A stretch of 64,000 bases of DNA, taken from assembly GCF_001440345.1 (NCBI RefSeq), contig NZ_LJYX01000017.1, forward strand, positions 310,001-374,000. The letters run 5' to 3'. Shown piece after piece: positions 55,172 to 64,000 of the stretch. How positions within the stretch are numbered: position 1 is the first letter of the stretch; every line of letters starts with the position of its first letter. Position numbers and translations under genes: made by a program. The DNA is from Colwellia sp. TT2012 (GTDB lineage Bacteria > Pseudomonadota > Gammaproteobacteria > Enterobacterales > Alteromonadaceae). The notes under the pieces were generated by a model, which was given only the letters and a program-made list of their open reading frames with translations, had not been told where the DNA came from and ran no database searches.

Positions 55172-58100
55172 ATGAACACTACGGGTATTTATGAGCAGCT
55201 AATTACCCAATTAGTTGAACAAAACTTAGACCGAGAAACCTTCCATGTTGGTGAGCGCTCACTTGAAGCTGGCGAAGCAGCAACGTGGTTGTCTCGTTTC
55301 TTAACCCGACTGATTGAAATTGCCATGGACTCAGTGCCACATGGTGATAATAGAATTCATCAGCAAATCAACTTAGCAAACACCATAGTGCAGTGGCTTA
55401 GTAAACATATTAAAGATGAACAATTAATCAGTGAAAACTTAATTGATAGCAGGGGTAAAATTCTTACCGCACTGTTTGATAAAACCAACCCTATCGCGGC
55501 AGACCTGCCCAAGTACGTAGAAGCCATCATGCCGTTAACTGGCTTAACGCAGAGTGAATTGTTCTGTGGTAGCAATGTCGGTGTGTCGCTAGAAACCGAG
55601 ATTAAAAGAGAAATCCAATCGTCTGACAAAATATATTGGCTAGTGTCCTTTATCAAATGGACCGGTATTCGAATATTTAAAAAGGAATTAGAGGCTTTCA
55701 CCCGTAGCGGTAAACAATTAAAAATAATCACCACCTCTTATATGGGCGCTACCGATGCCAAAGCAGTCGAGTTTTTAGCATCACTACCCAACACCGAAGT
55801 TAAACTTAGCTACAACACCAACCGTGAACGCCTGCACGCTAAATCTTATTTATTCATGCGTAATACCGGTTTTCACACCGGCTATATTGGTTCCTCTAAT
55901 TTATCTCATTCAGCATTAACCAGTGGTTTAGAGTGGAACCTTAAAATTACTGCGCAAGAAATCCCGCATATCATTAAAAAATCGCTAAGCACTTTTGAAA
56001 CCTATTGGCAGTCACCTGACTTTGAACACTTTGATGGCAAAGCACCAAGCAAAGAAAAACTAAACAATGCCCTGCGAGAGGCAAAAGGCAGCTTCAGTAC
56101 CTCAACGCCTAGTTTCTATTTTGATATCAAACCGCATTCCCATCAGCAAACCATATTAGACAAGTTACAGGTGGAGCGAAATCTGCATAAGCGTTATCGC
56201 AACCTAGTGGTGGCAGCAACGGGCACAGGTAAAACCATTATTTCTGCTTTTGATTTTGCTCGTTTCTATAATAAAAATCCCGAAGCAAATTTTTTGTTTC
56301 TTGCTCACCGAGAAGAGATACTAAAACAAGCTTTAGCGGCTTATCGTGGCGTATTAAAAAATAGCGCTTTTGGCGAGTTATGGGTCGGTAATCACAAGCC
56401 AAACAAATATCAGCACCTCTTTGCCTCTATTCAAAGTTTAAACGCGCAACTTAGCACTGTAAATAACAACCAAACGGAAAAGTTAGCGTTAAGTGAAGAC
56501 TATTTTGATTATATTGTTATTGATGAAGTGCATCATATTTCGGCCAGTAGTTATCGCGCGGTATTAGCGCACTTTAGCCCGAAAATATTGCTCGGATTAA
56601 CCGCCACACCCGAGCGGCATGATGGCACCGATATACTCAGTGATTTTTGCAATGTTATAGCCGCAGAAATCAGATTACCTGAAGCCATTAATCAACTTCA
56701 CCTGTCGCCCTTTCAATATTTCGGCATAGATGATGATACCGACTTAACTAAAATTTCGTGGTCTAAAGGTCGTTATGACATTGCCGAATTAACCCACCTT
56801 TATACCTATAATGACCAAAGGGTTTTGCGCATTTTGCAAAGCCTTGAAGAAATTGTTACTGATGTCTCACAAATGCGTGCCTTAGCCTTTTGCGTTAGTA
56901 AAGCGCACGCAAAATTTATGGCGCAAAAGTTCACCTTGCATAATATTGCCTGTGGCGTATTAACCAGCGATAACAATAAAGACCGTGAACTTATGCAGCA
57001 ACAGCTAAGATCAAAACAAATAAACGTCTTGTTTGTCGTTGATATATTTAATGAAGGTGTCGATATCCCCGAATTAGATACCTTACTATTTTTACGCCCT
57101 ACCGAAAGTTTGACTATATTCCTGCAACAACTTGGTCGTGGCCTGCGACTAACTAACGATAAAGAATGTTGCACCATTTTAGATTTTGTCGGTAATTCAC
57201 GCCCTGAATACGACTTTTCCCATAAATTCAGAGCGTTGGTCGGTAAAACCAATCAGGCGATAGCCAAAGAAGTTAAACAAGGCTTCCCTCACCTGCCCTT
57301 GGGTTGCCGCATTGAGTTACAAGAAAAAACTCAGGCGATGATCTTAAAAAACATTAGCCAAGCGACACTAAACAAAAACAAACTGCTGAGCTTAATTAAT
57401 AACTTTCCGCATAATACCAACTTACCGTTAACGCTAACTAATTTTTTACAGCTCAACCCTAACCTCAGGCTAGAAGACATTTACAAGGTTAAATGTGGCA
57501 AGGTTGGTGGTTGGTCAGTATTACTTGCCGCCAGCAAGAACAAGGAAATAGCGCCAGCGGATAAAGCGCTTTATGCAGCTTATTATCGCGCCATTAATAA
57601 TAGATTACTCAACTGTTCATCCATTTCATATCTACGTTTTATTAAAACGCTGTGTGATAACAACTTTTCAATTTCAGCCTTAAATACCGATGTAAACTTA
57701 CCCAAACACCAGCAACTTTTTGCATTAATGACTCATTACGACTTTTGGGATAAAACAGGAAAACAAGCTGGCTTTAGTGACGTGGCGACAAGCGTATTAG
57801 CGCTGAAAAACACCACGCTGCTTGCGGAATTAGCCGAAGTTATTGCCATGCTTATTGAGCGACTTGAAGTGAGCGAGTTTGCTATGCCAAGGGTTAATAA
57901 CTCGAAAGTAGATAAATCGCCCTTACAAATGCATGTGCGCTATCCGAAAGAGCATATTCTGGTTGCTTTTGGTGATAGTACTTTCACTAAAAAATCATCG
58001 AGCCGTGAAGGTGTGTTAAATATTGCTGGCGCTAATACCGAGTTGCTCTTTGTCACCCTAGATAAATGTGAAAAGCAGTTTTCAGCGACCACCATGTACC

Positions 58101-58393
58101 ATGATTACGCTATTAGCCCGACCTTGTTTCATTGGCAAACGCAGAATAGCGCCCGACCGAATTCAGGCCGAGGTTTAGGTTATATAACGCAGCAAGAAAC
58201 TAAGAAGACCTTCCTGTTATTTGTACGTGAGCAAGGCAAGGATGAAAACGGCAGAACCATGGGTTTTGTTAATTTTGGTCCGGTCGATTTTGTCAAATAT
58301 GAAGGCAGTCAGCCGATGAATATTACCTGGAAATTAAAACATCCCATGCCAGCATATTTGTGGCATGAGACGGCTAAGTTGGCGGTTGGTTAG
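55172..58393 (+). CDS. PLD-nuclease / superfamily II helicase / DUF3427 fusion
   Basis: 1073 residues. Residues about 130-290 form a phospholipase-D-type domain with HAKSYLFMRNTGFHTGYIGSSNLS (HxK and GSSNLS). A DEAD/DEAH helicase core follows (Walker A VAATGTGKT near 353, IVIDEVHH near 445, motif III GLTATPERHDG, motif VI FLQQLGRGLR near 650). The C-terminal ~350 residues are DUF3427. The PLD domain has a single HxK motif, so dimerisation would be needed for cleavage. This domain order is widespread in genomic islands and is considered a likely DNA-processing or anti-phage enzyme; its exact role is unknown. It stands alone on the plus strand beside the YobI-type NTPase. Confidence 0.85.
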   Translation: MNTTGIYEQLITQLVEQNLDRETFHVGERSLEAGEAATWLSRFLTRLIEIAMDSVPHGDNRIHQQINLANTIVQWLSKHIKDEQLISENLIDSRGKILTALFDKTNPIAADLPKYVEAIMPLTGLTQSELFCGSNVGVSLETEIKREIQSSDKIYWLVSFIKWTGIRIFKKELEAFTRSGKQLKIITTSYMGATDAKAVEFLASLPNTEVKLSYNTNRERLHAKSYLFMRNTGFHTGYIGSSNLSHSALTSGLEWNLKITAQEIPHIIKKSLSTFETYWQSPDFEHFDGKAPSKEKLNNALREAKGSFSTSTPSFYFDIKPHSHQQTILDKLQVERNLHKRYRNLVVAATGTGKTIISAFDFARFYNKNPEANFLFLAHREEILKQALAAYRGVLKNSAFGELWVGNHKPNKYQHLFASIQSLNAQLSTVNNNQTEKLALSEDYFDYIVIDEVHHISASSYRAVLAHFSPKILLGLTATPERHDGTDILSDFCNVIAAEIRLPEAINQLHLSPFQYFGIDDDTDLTKISWSKGRYDIAELTHLYTYNDQRVLRILQSLEEIVTDVSQMRALAFCVSKAHAKFMAQKFTLHNIACGVLTSDNNKDRELMQQQLRSKQINVLFVVDIFNEGVDIPELDTLLFLRPTESLTIFLQQLGRGLRLTNDKECCTILDFVGNSRPEYDFSHKFRALVGKTNQAIAKEVKQGFPHLPLGCRIELQEKTQAMILKNISQATLNKNKLLSLINNFPHNTNLPLTLTNFLQLNPNLRLEDIYKVKCGKVGGWSVLLAASKNKEIAPADKALYAAYYRAINNRLLNCSSISYLRFIKTLCDNNFSISALNTDVNLPKHQQLFALMTHYDFWDKTGKQAGFSDVATSVLALKNTTLLAELAEVIAMLIERLEVSEFAMPRVNNSKVDKSPLQMHVRYPKEHILVAFGDSTFTKKSSSREGVLNIAGANTELLFVTLDKCEKQFSATTMYHDYAISPTLFHWQTQNSARPNSGRGLGYITQQETKKTFLLFVREQGKDENGRTMGFVNFGPVDFVKYEGSQPMNITWKLKHPMPAYLWHETAKLAVG

Positions 58394-58453
58394 GAAAAAC
58401 TAAAACAGTCATAAATTATATGTTCAATTGTTAGCTGCGCCACACTTTATGTT

Positions 58454-61400
58454 CTACTTCTTCCGTTTAGCATTTACTTTTATTTCCTTATTTCCTGATA
58501 GCGATTCAGTGTAACTAAATGAAGATATTAGCCCAGTTTTTTTTAATTCATTTACTAGATTCAAATTATATGGTGTATTAGGGATGTTCGTATTTGACCT
58601 AGTAGTTACAATTTTATGGTAATCGGTACCAAGCAAGCTCAAAAGCCCTTTTTGATTATCTAGCTCTAAATTTCTAATTTGATTGGTATAAACTGTAACT
58701 TTCTCTTCTGTTGAACTACCAGTCCTTAATAAGTTTTCGAGCAGATCTACACTTATTTTCGGCTTAGGAAATGGGGTTTCATTAAAATTGGAAATAACAG
58801 CGTCTGATATTACATCAGGTGCATTTTTCAACTCTTCTTGCTGTTCAATAATAATATTTTTTTGCTTAACAGTGAGTTTTGATGAATTTAAGAGAATGCG
58901 TAATTCATCAAAATCAAAGTTAATTTCAGCCTGTTCAAAACTCCAATTTTCAAAGTCTATTTCGGTTAAAAATGTATCAAAACCTTGCTCTAATAATAAA
59001 CACGAAAGCTTATAATCAATCTCTTTTAGCTTTTTATAATTAGATTTAGTAACGCTAATATTGCCGTTAAGGATTAGGCTATTTAATTTATCGTTTGCTA
59101 TATTTTCTAGGCTAATTTCATTAAACAAATTAGCAACAATTATCTGAAGCTTTTCAAACGATGCGAGGTTAATATCCTCACTTATCAGCAAATCAATGAA
59201 TATCCTCTCATTTTCATCACTTAAACTCACCTCAGTTTCAAGTAACTCAGAATAAACTGGAGATAAATTTAAAAAACTAGCAAGTTGACTCTTTACGAAT
59301 ATTTTTGAGCGCATAAACTCAATTACATTATCCCAAGATGTATTTATTTTATTACTTTGGAATAGTATGCCCCACAGACCAGTTCCTTCGTATATTTCAG
59401 ATAAGTTATCAATTTTAAACTTCTCATTAGCAATGATCTTTTGTTTAACTTTATTATCTATCTGAAAATTATTAAGAATATTTTGATATTGAACTTTGTT
59501 ACCTATTCCTACTTCGCCAGACTCGATTAAGTGAGAAATAGTGACAATGTTATTTTCAATAAGATTGATAAAGTCCGTATTATCTAATTCATATACATCA
59601 GAAAGGCTAAATGTATTAGAAAATACTTTATTACTTAGGGAGTTAAGTGCTACCAATAAATTCGCTTGGTTAATGTCAAATAACTCTTCTTTGATGAGAA
59701 ACTTCAAAAAATCAACATTATTAGCGCAGTCATTTATTTGTTGAAACTCAACTTGTAAGTATTTAAATAGATCTTGTATTTGAGTTATTGCATTTTTTTC
59801 CGCAGGGATAGCATTGGCAATATTTTCATTGCCATCAATATAGTCTTTAATAGCTTCAACATTATCTTCGGTAAGCTCATTGTTAACGACACTTAATAAT
59901 AGCCCGACTAAAAGCTCATTTCTTTTTTCTGTTGTTATATTTGTATACGATATAATACTTAACCAAACCGTAGGCCAATTCTCAATTATTAAAACCCCAA
60001 ACTCTTTAGTATTAACAAGTTCTTGATTAGCCTCGTAGATAACTTCCATATTATTATCCTGTGGCTTTAAGACATACTCAATGACGTTAATAACTATGCT
60101 TTCGTCTCCCCTAGCTAATAAATGATCAAGCATATTGTAATTATAAAATGAAGAACTACGGAACTCATCCTCTGAAAAATACTTAAGAATTTCAGTACAA
60201 TTTATTAGAGTTTTATTAGGATCCGTTTTTTCATTGCTCTTAACCGCCATAACAAAATCCATATCACTTTTAGCAATATTCCCCTCGTAAAAAATAGATA
60301 TATAAAGATGATATTGTTCATCTATATATCCCTTCTCAATCAGGTGAATGAGTAATTTTTCATCATTAATGGCTTTGAATACATTTAATCGGTCATACTG
60401 ATTAATTAGCTCTTTAATAGATAGGTGTGGAATTGAAGATAACTGTATTCTAAGTTCTTTAATTTCTAAACTAACTTTAGTTTTATAGCTTTTACTTTTA
60501 TTTTCAATATTCTTTTTACGGGGTGCATATGAAGGCTCTATGCCATTGACCAAATCAGCAAACATTATTGTTGATCCATAACGCCTATCTAAATTCCTCG
60601 AATCAACCCTGTTTTCTGTCATTAATGTTTCAAAGTTTTCTGGTTCCGAAATACTTTGAATGTGATAACTACCTATGGAATCGAGTTGATTCAGGTTTGT
60701 TATAGCTAATGATAAATAGAGGGTATTTAGCTCTTTAACCGTTTGTAAATGCTCCTGTTCTGAATCAATTATCTTTTGTTCAAGTAAATGAACTTTATCT
60801 TGAACTGAATTTTTAAAATCGCTTTTCAAGCTTTGTAATCCATTAAAAAACGATGCTAATTTACCACTACCAGAATGAAGTTCAGCAAAATCCGCACAAT
60901 AAATATTTTTATAAATAATAAAACTGAATAACTTTTGCAGTTCAATTTGTGGGAGATTTTTTTGAAGAATAGGTTTATATATTCCGTATTCAGCTACGAT
61001 ATTTTTCAACATTCGCATATCATCAACAAATACAGCAATATCTCTTAGATAAACATCTTTAAATTCATTTTCAAAGCCAGAATCCCCCAAGAGACGCTTT
61101 AATAAAGGAAATGAGTTTGATTTATTTGTAACTGGAATAATAGGAATTATTGAATCAAAAAACTTTGTTCTATTCGCTCCTTTAAAAACATCGTCTTTCA
61201 ATGCATATATAAATCGAACGCTTTGCTTAACATCGGCACTGTCATTGATTAATTTATTCAGCTCTTTAAGTTGAACAAATATTTCGGAGCGTTTGAACCT
61301 GTCTAAATCTTCAAAAAAAACGACATCAGATTTTGTTTTGGAAAAATAATATATAATCTCTTCTAAATAAATATTAAATACCGAGTCATTTGAGCGCTGT

Positions 61401-62110
61401 TCAAACGCAACTTCTCCTTTTATTGGATTAAATTTGCTTAAATTAAACTTAGGGAATATTTTAAAGGCATCTTTTATAGATAAAATAAGGATAGAAGTAA
61501 CATAGATGATTAATACCAATGAAAAAGAGGCAATTACACCATCTTTCAAAAACTCAGAAAAAATATGTTTTAATGAGTATTCAGGTATATAGGACATTAT
61601 TGCGATGAAAATACCCAGTATTACAAAACTAATTGATGAGCTAATAGTATTAAAATAATTAGGGTGGGATTTAATTATTTTTCTAAACCTTGAGTTTGGA
61701 GCACTCTCGCTGTCAGTTTTATATAAAATCTGTTGAACAATACTTTTTTCAACTTTATTTATATCTGTTGTATCTCCTTCATCAGACTCTTTAAGCTTGT
61801 CATCGGTAAATGCACCAAGTGATATACAAGTATATTTATGATACGGATTAAGCCTCATATAAGTATTAATAAATGAGCTTTTCCCCCCAGAATAAGGCGC
61901 TGTTATTGCTATTTCTTTTACCACTTCACGATTAATTAATAATTCATTTAATCGATCAATATATTCTTCACAATTTTCAGCATTATCCGTTGGGCAGAGA
62001 TCTGGAAGTTTAGATGAATTAAAAACTGGTTTTTCACTATTAAGCTGAATTAATTTCCAACATAGGTCGATAAGTAGCTTTTTAAAACAAAATAACAGAC
62101 ACCCACTCAT
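58454..62110 (-). CDS. YobI-type P-loop NTPase, probable defence protein
   Basis: About 1218 residues from ATG 62110. Near the N-terminus LPDLCPTDNAENCEEYIDRLNELL precedes Walker A IAITAPYSGGKSSF, the YobI-family signature. Two helices follow (about 155-180 and 190-215) and then Walker B VVFFEDLDRFKR, a KAP-like membrane P-loop design. The long C-terminal part is helical and repeat-like, with no recognised catalytic domain. Such large NTPases occur in defence islands, where they are thought to sense or restrict phage. The start is odd: the first codons come from the end of the adjacent transposase unit, and there is no other start codon before the conserved region. ATG 62116 or TTG 62122 are alternatives. 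Confidence 0.78.
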   Translation of the reverse strand: MSGCLLFCFKKLLIDLCWKLIQLNSEKPVFNSSKLPDLCPTDNAENCEEYIDRLNELLINREVVKEIAITAPYSGGKSSFINTYMRLNPYHKYTCISLGAFTDDKLKESDEGDTTDINKVEKSIVQQILYKTDSESAPNSRFRKIIKSHPNYFNTISSSISFVILGIFIAIMSYIPEYSLKHIFSEFLKDGVIASFSLVLIIYVTSILILSIKDAFKIFPKFNLSKFNPIKGEVAFEQRSNDSVFNIYLEEIIYYFSKTKSDVVFFEDLDRFKRSEIFVQLKELNKLINDSADVKQSVRFIYALKDDVFKGANRTKFFDSIIPIIPVTNKSNSFPLLKRLLGDSGFENEFKDVYLRDIAVFVDDMRMLKNIVAEYGIYKPILQKNLPQIELQKLFSFIIYKNIYCADFAELHSGSGKLASFFNGLQSLKSDFKNSVQDKVHLLEQKIIDSEQEHLQTVKELNTLYLSLAITNLNQLDSIGSYHIQSISEPENFETLMTENRVDSRNLDRRYGSTIMFADLVNGIEPSYAPRKKNIENKSKSYKTKVSLEIKELRIQLSSIPHLSIKELINQYDRLNVFKAINDEKLLIHLIEKGYIDEQYHLYISIFYEGNIAKSDMDFVMAVKSNEKTDPNKTLINCTEILKYFSEDEFRSSSFYNYNMLDHLLARGDESIVINVIEYVLKPQDNNMEVIYEANQELVNTKEFGVLIIENWPTVWLSIISYTNITTEKRNELLVGLLLSVVNNELTEDNVEAIKDYIDGNENIANAIPAEKNAITQIQDLFKYLQVEFQQINDCANNVDFLKFLIKEELFDINQANLLVALNSLSNKVFSNTFSLSDVYELDNTDFINLIENNIVTISHLIESGEVGIGNKVQYQNILNNFQIDNKVKQKIIANEKFKIDNLSEIYEGTGLWGILFQSNKINTSWDNVIEFMRSKIFVKSQLASFLNLSPVYSELLETEVSLSDENERIFIDLLISEDINLASFEKLQIIVANLFNEISLENIANDKLNSLILNGNISVTKSNYKKLKEIDYKLSCLLLEQGFDTFLTEIDFENWSFEQAEINFDFDELRILLNSSKLTVKQKNIIIEQQEELKNAPDVISDAVISNFNETPFPKPKISVDLLENLLRTGSSTEEKVTVYTNQIRNLELDNQKGLLSLLGTDYHKIVTTRSNTNIPNTPYNLNLVNELKKTGLISSFSYTESLSGNKEIKVNAKRKK

Positions 62111-63334
62111 AATCATCAACAAAGACTACCATAAATAAAATCAGGGTTACTGACTAACATCAGGCAGAATTTCACTTAAATTAGGATAGCGAAGAGGTAA
62201 TTAAAATTAATGTGCAAAAATACTGTTTTCCTAAAATGAAGACGCAATTACCTTTAGGTGACTAATAATTACTAGCGATTAAGCCAACAACTTTTGGCAG
62301 ATTGATACCGTTGCTCGTTTTTTTAAGTGCTGATGTTCACAAAAGTCCGTAAGTGCTTGCGCTCTACCTACCGCACCATGAAAACATTGTCTAAACTTGG
62401 TGGTTAATACTAACCAGTTTTGGGCACTAATACCTAAGCGGGTTAATATTTCAGGTTGAGATTTTTCAATATAACCGCGTTTATCGGCTCGAATACAACG
62501 ACCGGTTAAATCTACCAATTGTATATAGTCACTTAATTCAAACGGTAAACCTGTTGGCATGTTCTTTCTTGGGTTACCGATAAAGGGCAGTAGTTGTTGG
62601 GCTTGTTGCCCTTTAACTGCGGCTTTTATCCGTCGTTGAATACTGGTGTACTTGGATGTTTCTGGGGTTTTAGCTATTTTAGCTCTAATGGGATTTAAAT
62701 CGACATAAGCCATACAGGCTATTAACGCGGCTTCATCAAGCAAGGCTTGAGATTTAAAACGTCCTTCCCAAAACCTGCCGGTACACTTATCTTCTCGATT
62801 GGCTTGTTTAGCGATAGTTTCATTTAAAATACGCATAAACCAACTGATATCCATCAATCTCTGACGATAAACCCTGGCTGTTTCGTCTACAACTTGTTGA
62901 AGCGTGTCAATGAGTGGCTCACCCCGTAAATATTGTTGCGTTAGCAAGGTTCCTTTAAATAGCTGATGCCAACGGCTAATCACTTCATGCATTGACCATG
63001 ACTTAGCTTGCTGCTCATCAATAAACAACACCAAATGGGTGTGATTACTCATGATCGCATACGCACAAACATCAATCGCAAAAACATCACTTAATGCTTG
63101 TAATTTATCAGCGACCCAAGCACGTCTATGCTCATAACTTTGTCCGGTAAATTTATCTTCTCCACATAGATATGCTCGGCGAACACAACGAGAAACACAA
63201 TGATAATAAGGTGTATCAACTAAGCTTATTTGTTGTTTTCTTGCCGTGGCCATAATAACTCTCAAAGGATATTTATTGATCATTATTTAAGCATAGTAGA
63301 TGCCACTCATTATTACCATTTGAGTGGGTGTCTG
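62096..63334. mobile_element. Y1 (REP-associated) transposase unit bounded by inverted 14-mers
   Basis: CAGACACCCACTCA at 62096-62109 and TGAGTGGGTGTCTG at 63321-63334 are exact inverted copies and enclose the Y1-transposase gene. The same arm occurs as a full palindrome at 47801-47844. The right end also forms a hairpin with TGCCACTCA at 63301. Confidence 0.7.
62279..63253 (-). CDS. REP-associated tyrosine (Y1/IS200-like) transposase
   Basis: 324 residues from ATG 63253 (MATARKQQISLVDTPYYHCVSRCVRRAYLCG). The Y1_Tnp HUH motif is AIMSNHTHLVLFI, the single catalytic Tyr lies in the helix near DETARVYRQRLMDISWF, and YVDLNPIRAKIA is the conserved family block. This subgroup (RAYT) acts on REP palindromes and is usually a domesticated single-copy gene. 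REP-like palindromes with the matching arm occur in the window. Confidence 0.85.
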   Translation of the reverse strand: MATARKQQISLVDTPYYHCVSRCVRRAYLCGEDKFTGQSYEHRRAWVADKLQALSDVFAIDVCAYAIMSNHTHLVLFIDEQQAKSWSMHEVISRWHQLFKGTLLTQQYLRGEPLIDTLQQVVDETARVYRQRLMDISWFMRILNETIAKQANREDKCTGRFWEGRFKSQALLDEAALIACMAYVDLNPIRAKIAKTPETSKYTSIQRRIKAAVKGQQAQQLLPFIGNPRKNMPTGLPFELSDYIQLVDLTGRCIRADKRGYIEKSQPEILTRLGISAQNWLVLTTKFRQCFHGAVGRAQALTDFCEHQHLKKRATVSICQKLLA

Positions 63335-63380
63335 CTATTTTGGCTATTTTGGCTAAAAGTGACCACATCCAGTTATTAGA

Positions 63381-63507
63381 AAAGCATGGGACTGTTTTAT
63401 AAAAGTGTACTCTTCACAATCAGATAAACCGACAAAATCAAAAATAAAAACAACCACATAATTATTCAGATGAAAAACTGATAAAAATCACCCTAGGAAT
63501 TATTAAC
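63381..63507. repeat. ~120-bp AT-rich direct repeat, copy a
   Basis: Similar to 63600-63729 (shared: GTGTACTCTTCACAA, CAGATAAACCGACAAAA, AACTGATAAAAA, TTATTAAC). A third partial copy is at 53287. Confidence 0.8.
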
Positions 63508-63527
63508 ATACACAACAAAAAGAAATA

Positions 63528-63586
63528 GACACCCATACTTTATATTCTATACGACCTAATAATCAATTAACAAAAGTATGGATGTC
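63528..63586. repeat. REP-like palindrome, second type
   Basis: GACACCCATACTTT (63528-63541) and AAAGTATGGATGTC (63573-63586) are inverted arms with one mismatch and a 31-base loop. They share the GACACCCA start with the other REP type but differ after it. Confidence 0.75.
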
Positions 63587-63599
63587 CCCTTTTTATTAC

Positions 63600-63729
63600 A
63601 AAAACACGGTACTGCCTTTATAACGGTGTACTCTTCACAACCAGATAAACCGACAAAAGAAAAAATAAGAACAACCGCTTAATTATTTAGATGCAAAACT
63701 GATAAAAAATCACCCTATAAATTATTAAC
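63600..63729. repeat. ~120-bp AT-rich direct repeat, copy b
   Basis: Second copy of 63381-63507, with about 80 percent agreement by eye; the two flank the palindrome at 63528-63586. Confidence 0.8.
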
Positions 63730-63789
63730 CCGTGAGCCAGGTTGTAGCAAAAGACAAGACCTGGCCCTAATATTCACTAACAACTAAGT

Positions 63790-63996
63790 TTAATCTTTCT
63801 GAGCCTTTTTAGACTCCCTTAAAGCCTTCAATTCAAGATCTATTTGCCTTACATCAAGAAAGTGGCCATGAACAAAACGCCTAAAAAAAGTTAAAGTAAA
63901 CTTGGTCACACTCTCCATAGCTTTAAAAGTCTCCAATACGTGGAAAATTAATAAAGCTAGCCTTTTTTCAGAGGTTGCACCTTTCAGACAAATCAT
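63790..63996 (-). CDS. small hypothetical protein, possibly partial
   Basis: 68 residues, basic (SEKRLALLIFHVLETFKAMESVTKFTLTFF...KALRESKKAQKD). No recognised family. The frame stays open to the window edge, so the true start may lie beyond 64000. Confidence 0.4.
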   Translation of the reverse strand: MICLKGATSEKRLALLIFHVLETFKAMESVTKFTLTFFRRFVHGHFLDVRQIDLELKALRESKKAQKD

Positions 63997-64000
63997 GGAA

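Overview
The window looks like chromosome from a cold-adapted marine gammaproteobacterium of the Colwellia/Alteromonadales type. It is AT-rich, its proteins (RlmL, TyrR, MiaE, HspQ, YajD, RstA/RstB, inosine-guanosine kinase) are gammaproteobacterial, and it carries many intergenic repeats. The genus is an inference; no 16S rRNA gene is present.

Layout. 1-2345: 5' part of rlmL, then six initiator tRNA genes, five of them at an exact 167-bp period, then decayed tRNA relics and an IS630-type transposase relic. 2365-12676: mostly core genes (eukaryotic-like kinase, tyrR with a TyrR-box-like site before methionine gamma-lyase, HIT protein, RbgA/YlqF GTPase, RNase H, MFS carrier, PspB-like protein, YajD). 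12779-15210: acyl-CoA thioesterase, then a lone integron-type cassette with an FAD monooxygenase and an attC-like site, between two copies of a ~100-bp repeat. 15719-19277: mipA-like - DUF3019 - rstA - rstB operon with RstA boxes in front. 20148-23238: sulfide/persulfide cluster (SqrR/BigR-type repressor, two YeeE/YedE halves, metallo-beta-lactamase-fold dioxygenase, rhodanese, broken TauE exporter) around a 27-bp palindrome. 23396-27605: hspQ, DUF1707 protein, a Qnr-type pentapeptide protein, a MITE, miaE, sulfotransferase. 27812-38918: CoA-transferase/GNAT fusion and histone-deacetylase-like enzyme; a TetR - RND - LolA-like - beta-barrel export cluster with clear operators; then a second nearly identical deacetylase gene in a rearranged patch holding a cold-shock gene stub and a gsk pseudogene. 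39115-43309: diguanylate cyclase and a two-component pair. 43649-54536: S4 protein, a TetR/membrane/ABC1-kinase operon, JmjC protein, reductase, two PH-domain proteins, a frameshifted MFS gene and several pseudogene fragments. 55172-64000: a probable defence patch with a PLD-helicase-DUF3427 protein and a YobI-type NTPase whose 5' end abuts a REP-associated (Y1) transposase unit.

The most unusual points are: the fMet tRNA array with relics that keep the anticodon but have enlarged loops; a four-copy dispersed repeat whose first and last hairpin loops are complementary to each other; the solitary integron cassette; RstA boxes at the same distance before a live gene and a decayed one; the near-identical deacetylase duplication with a breakpoint inside a cold-shock gene; and the transposase-unit end that supplies the start codon of the YobI-type gene. 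Regulatory sites, repeats and pseudogenes were found by eye, and percent identities were not computed.
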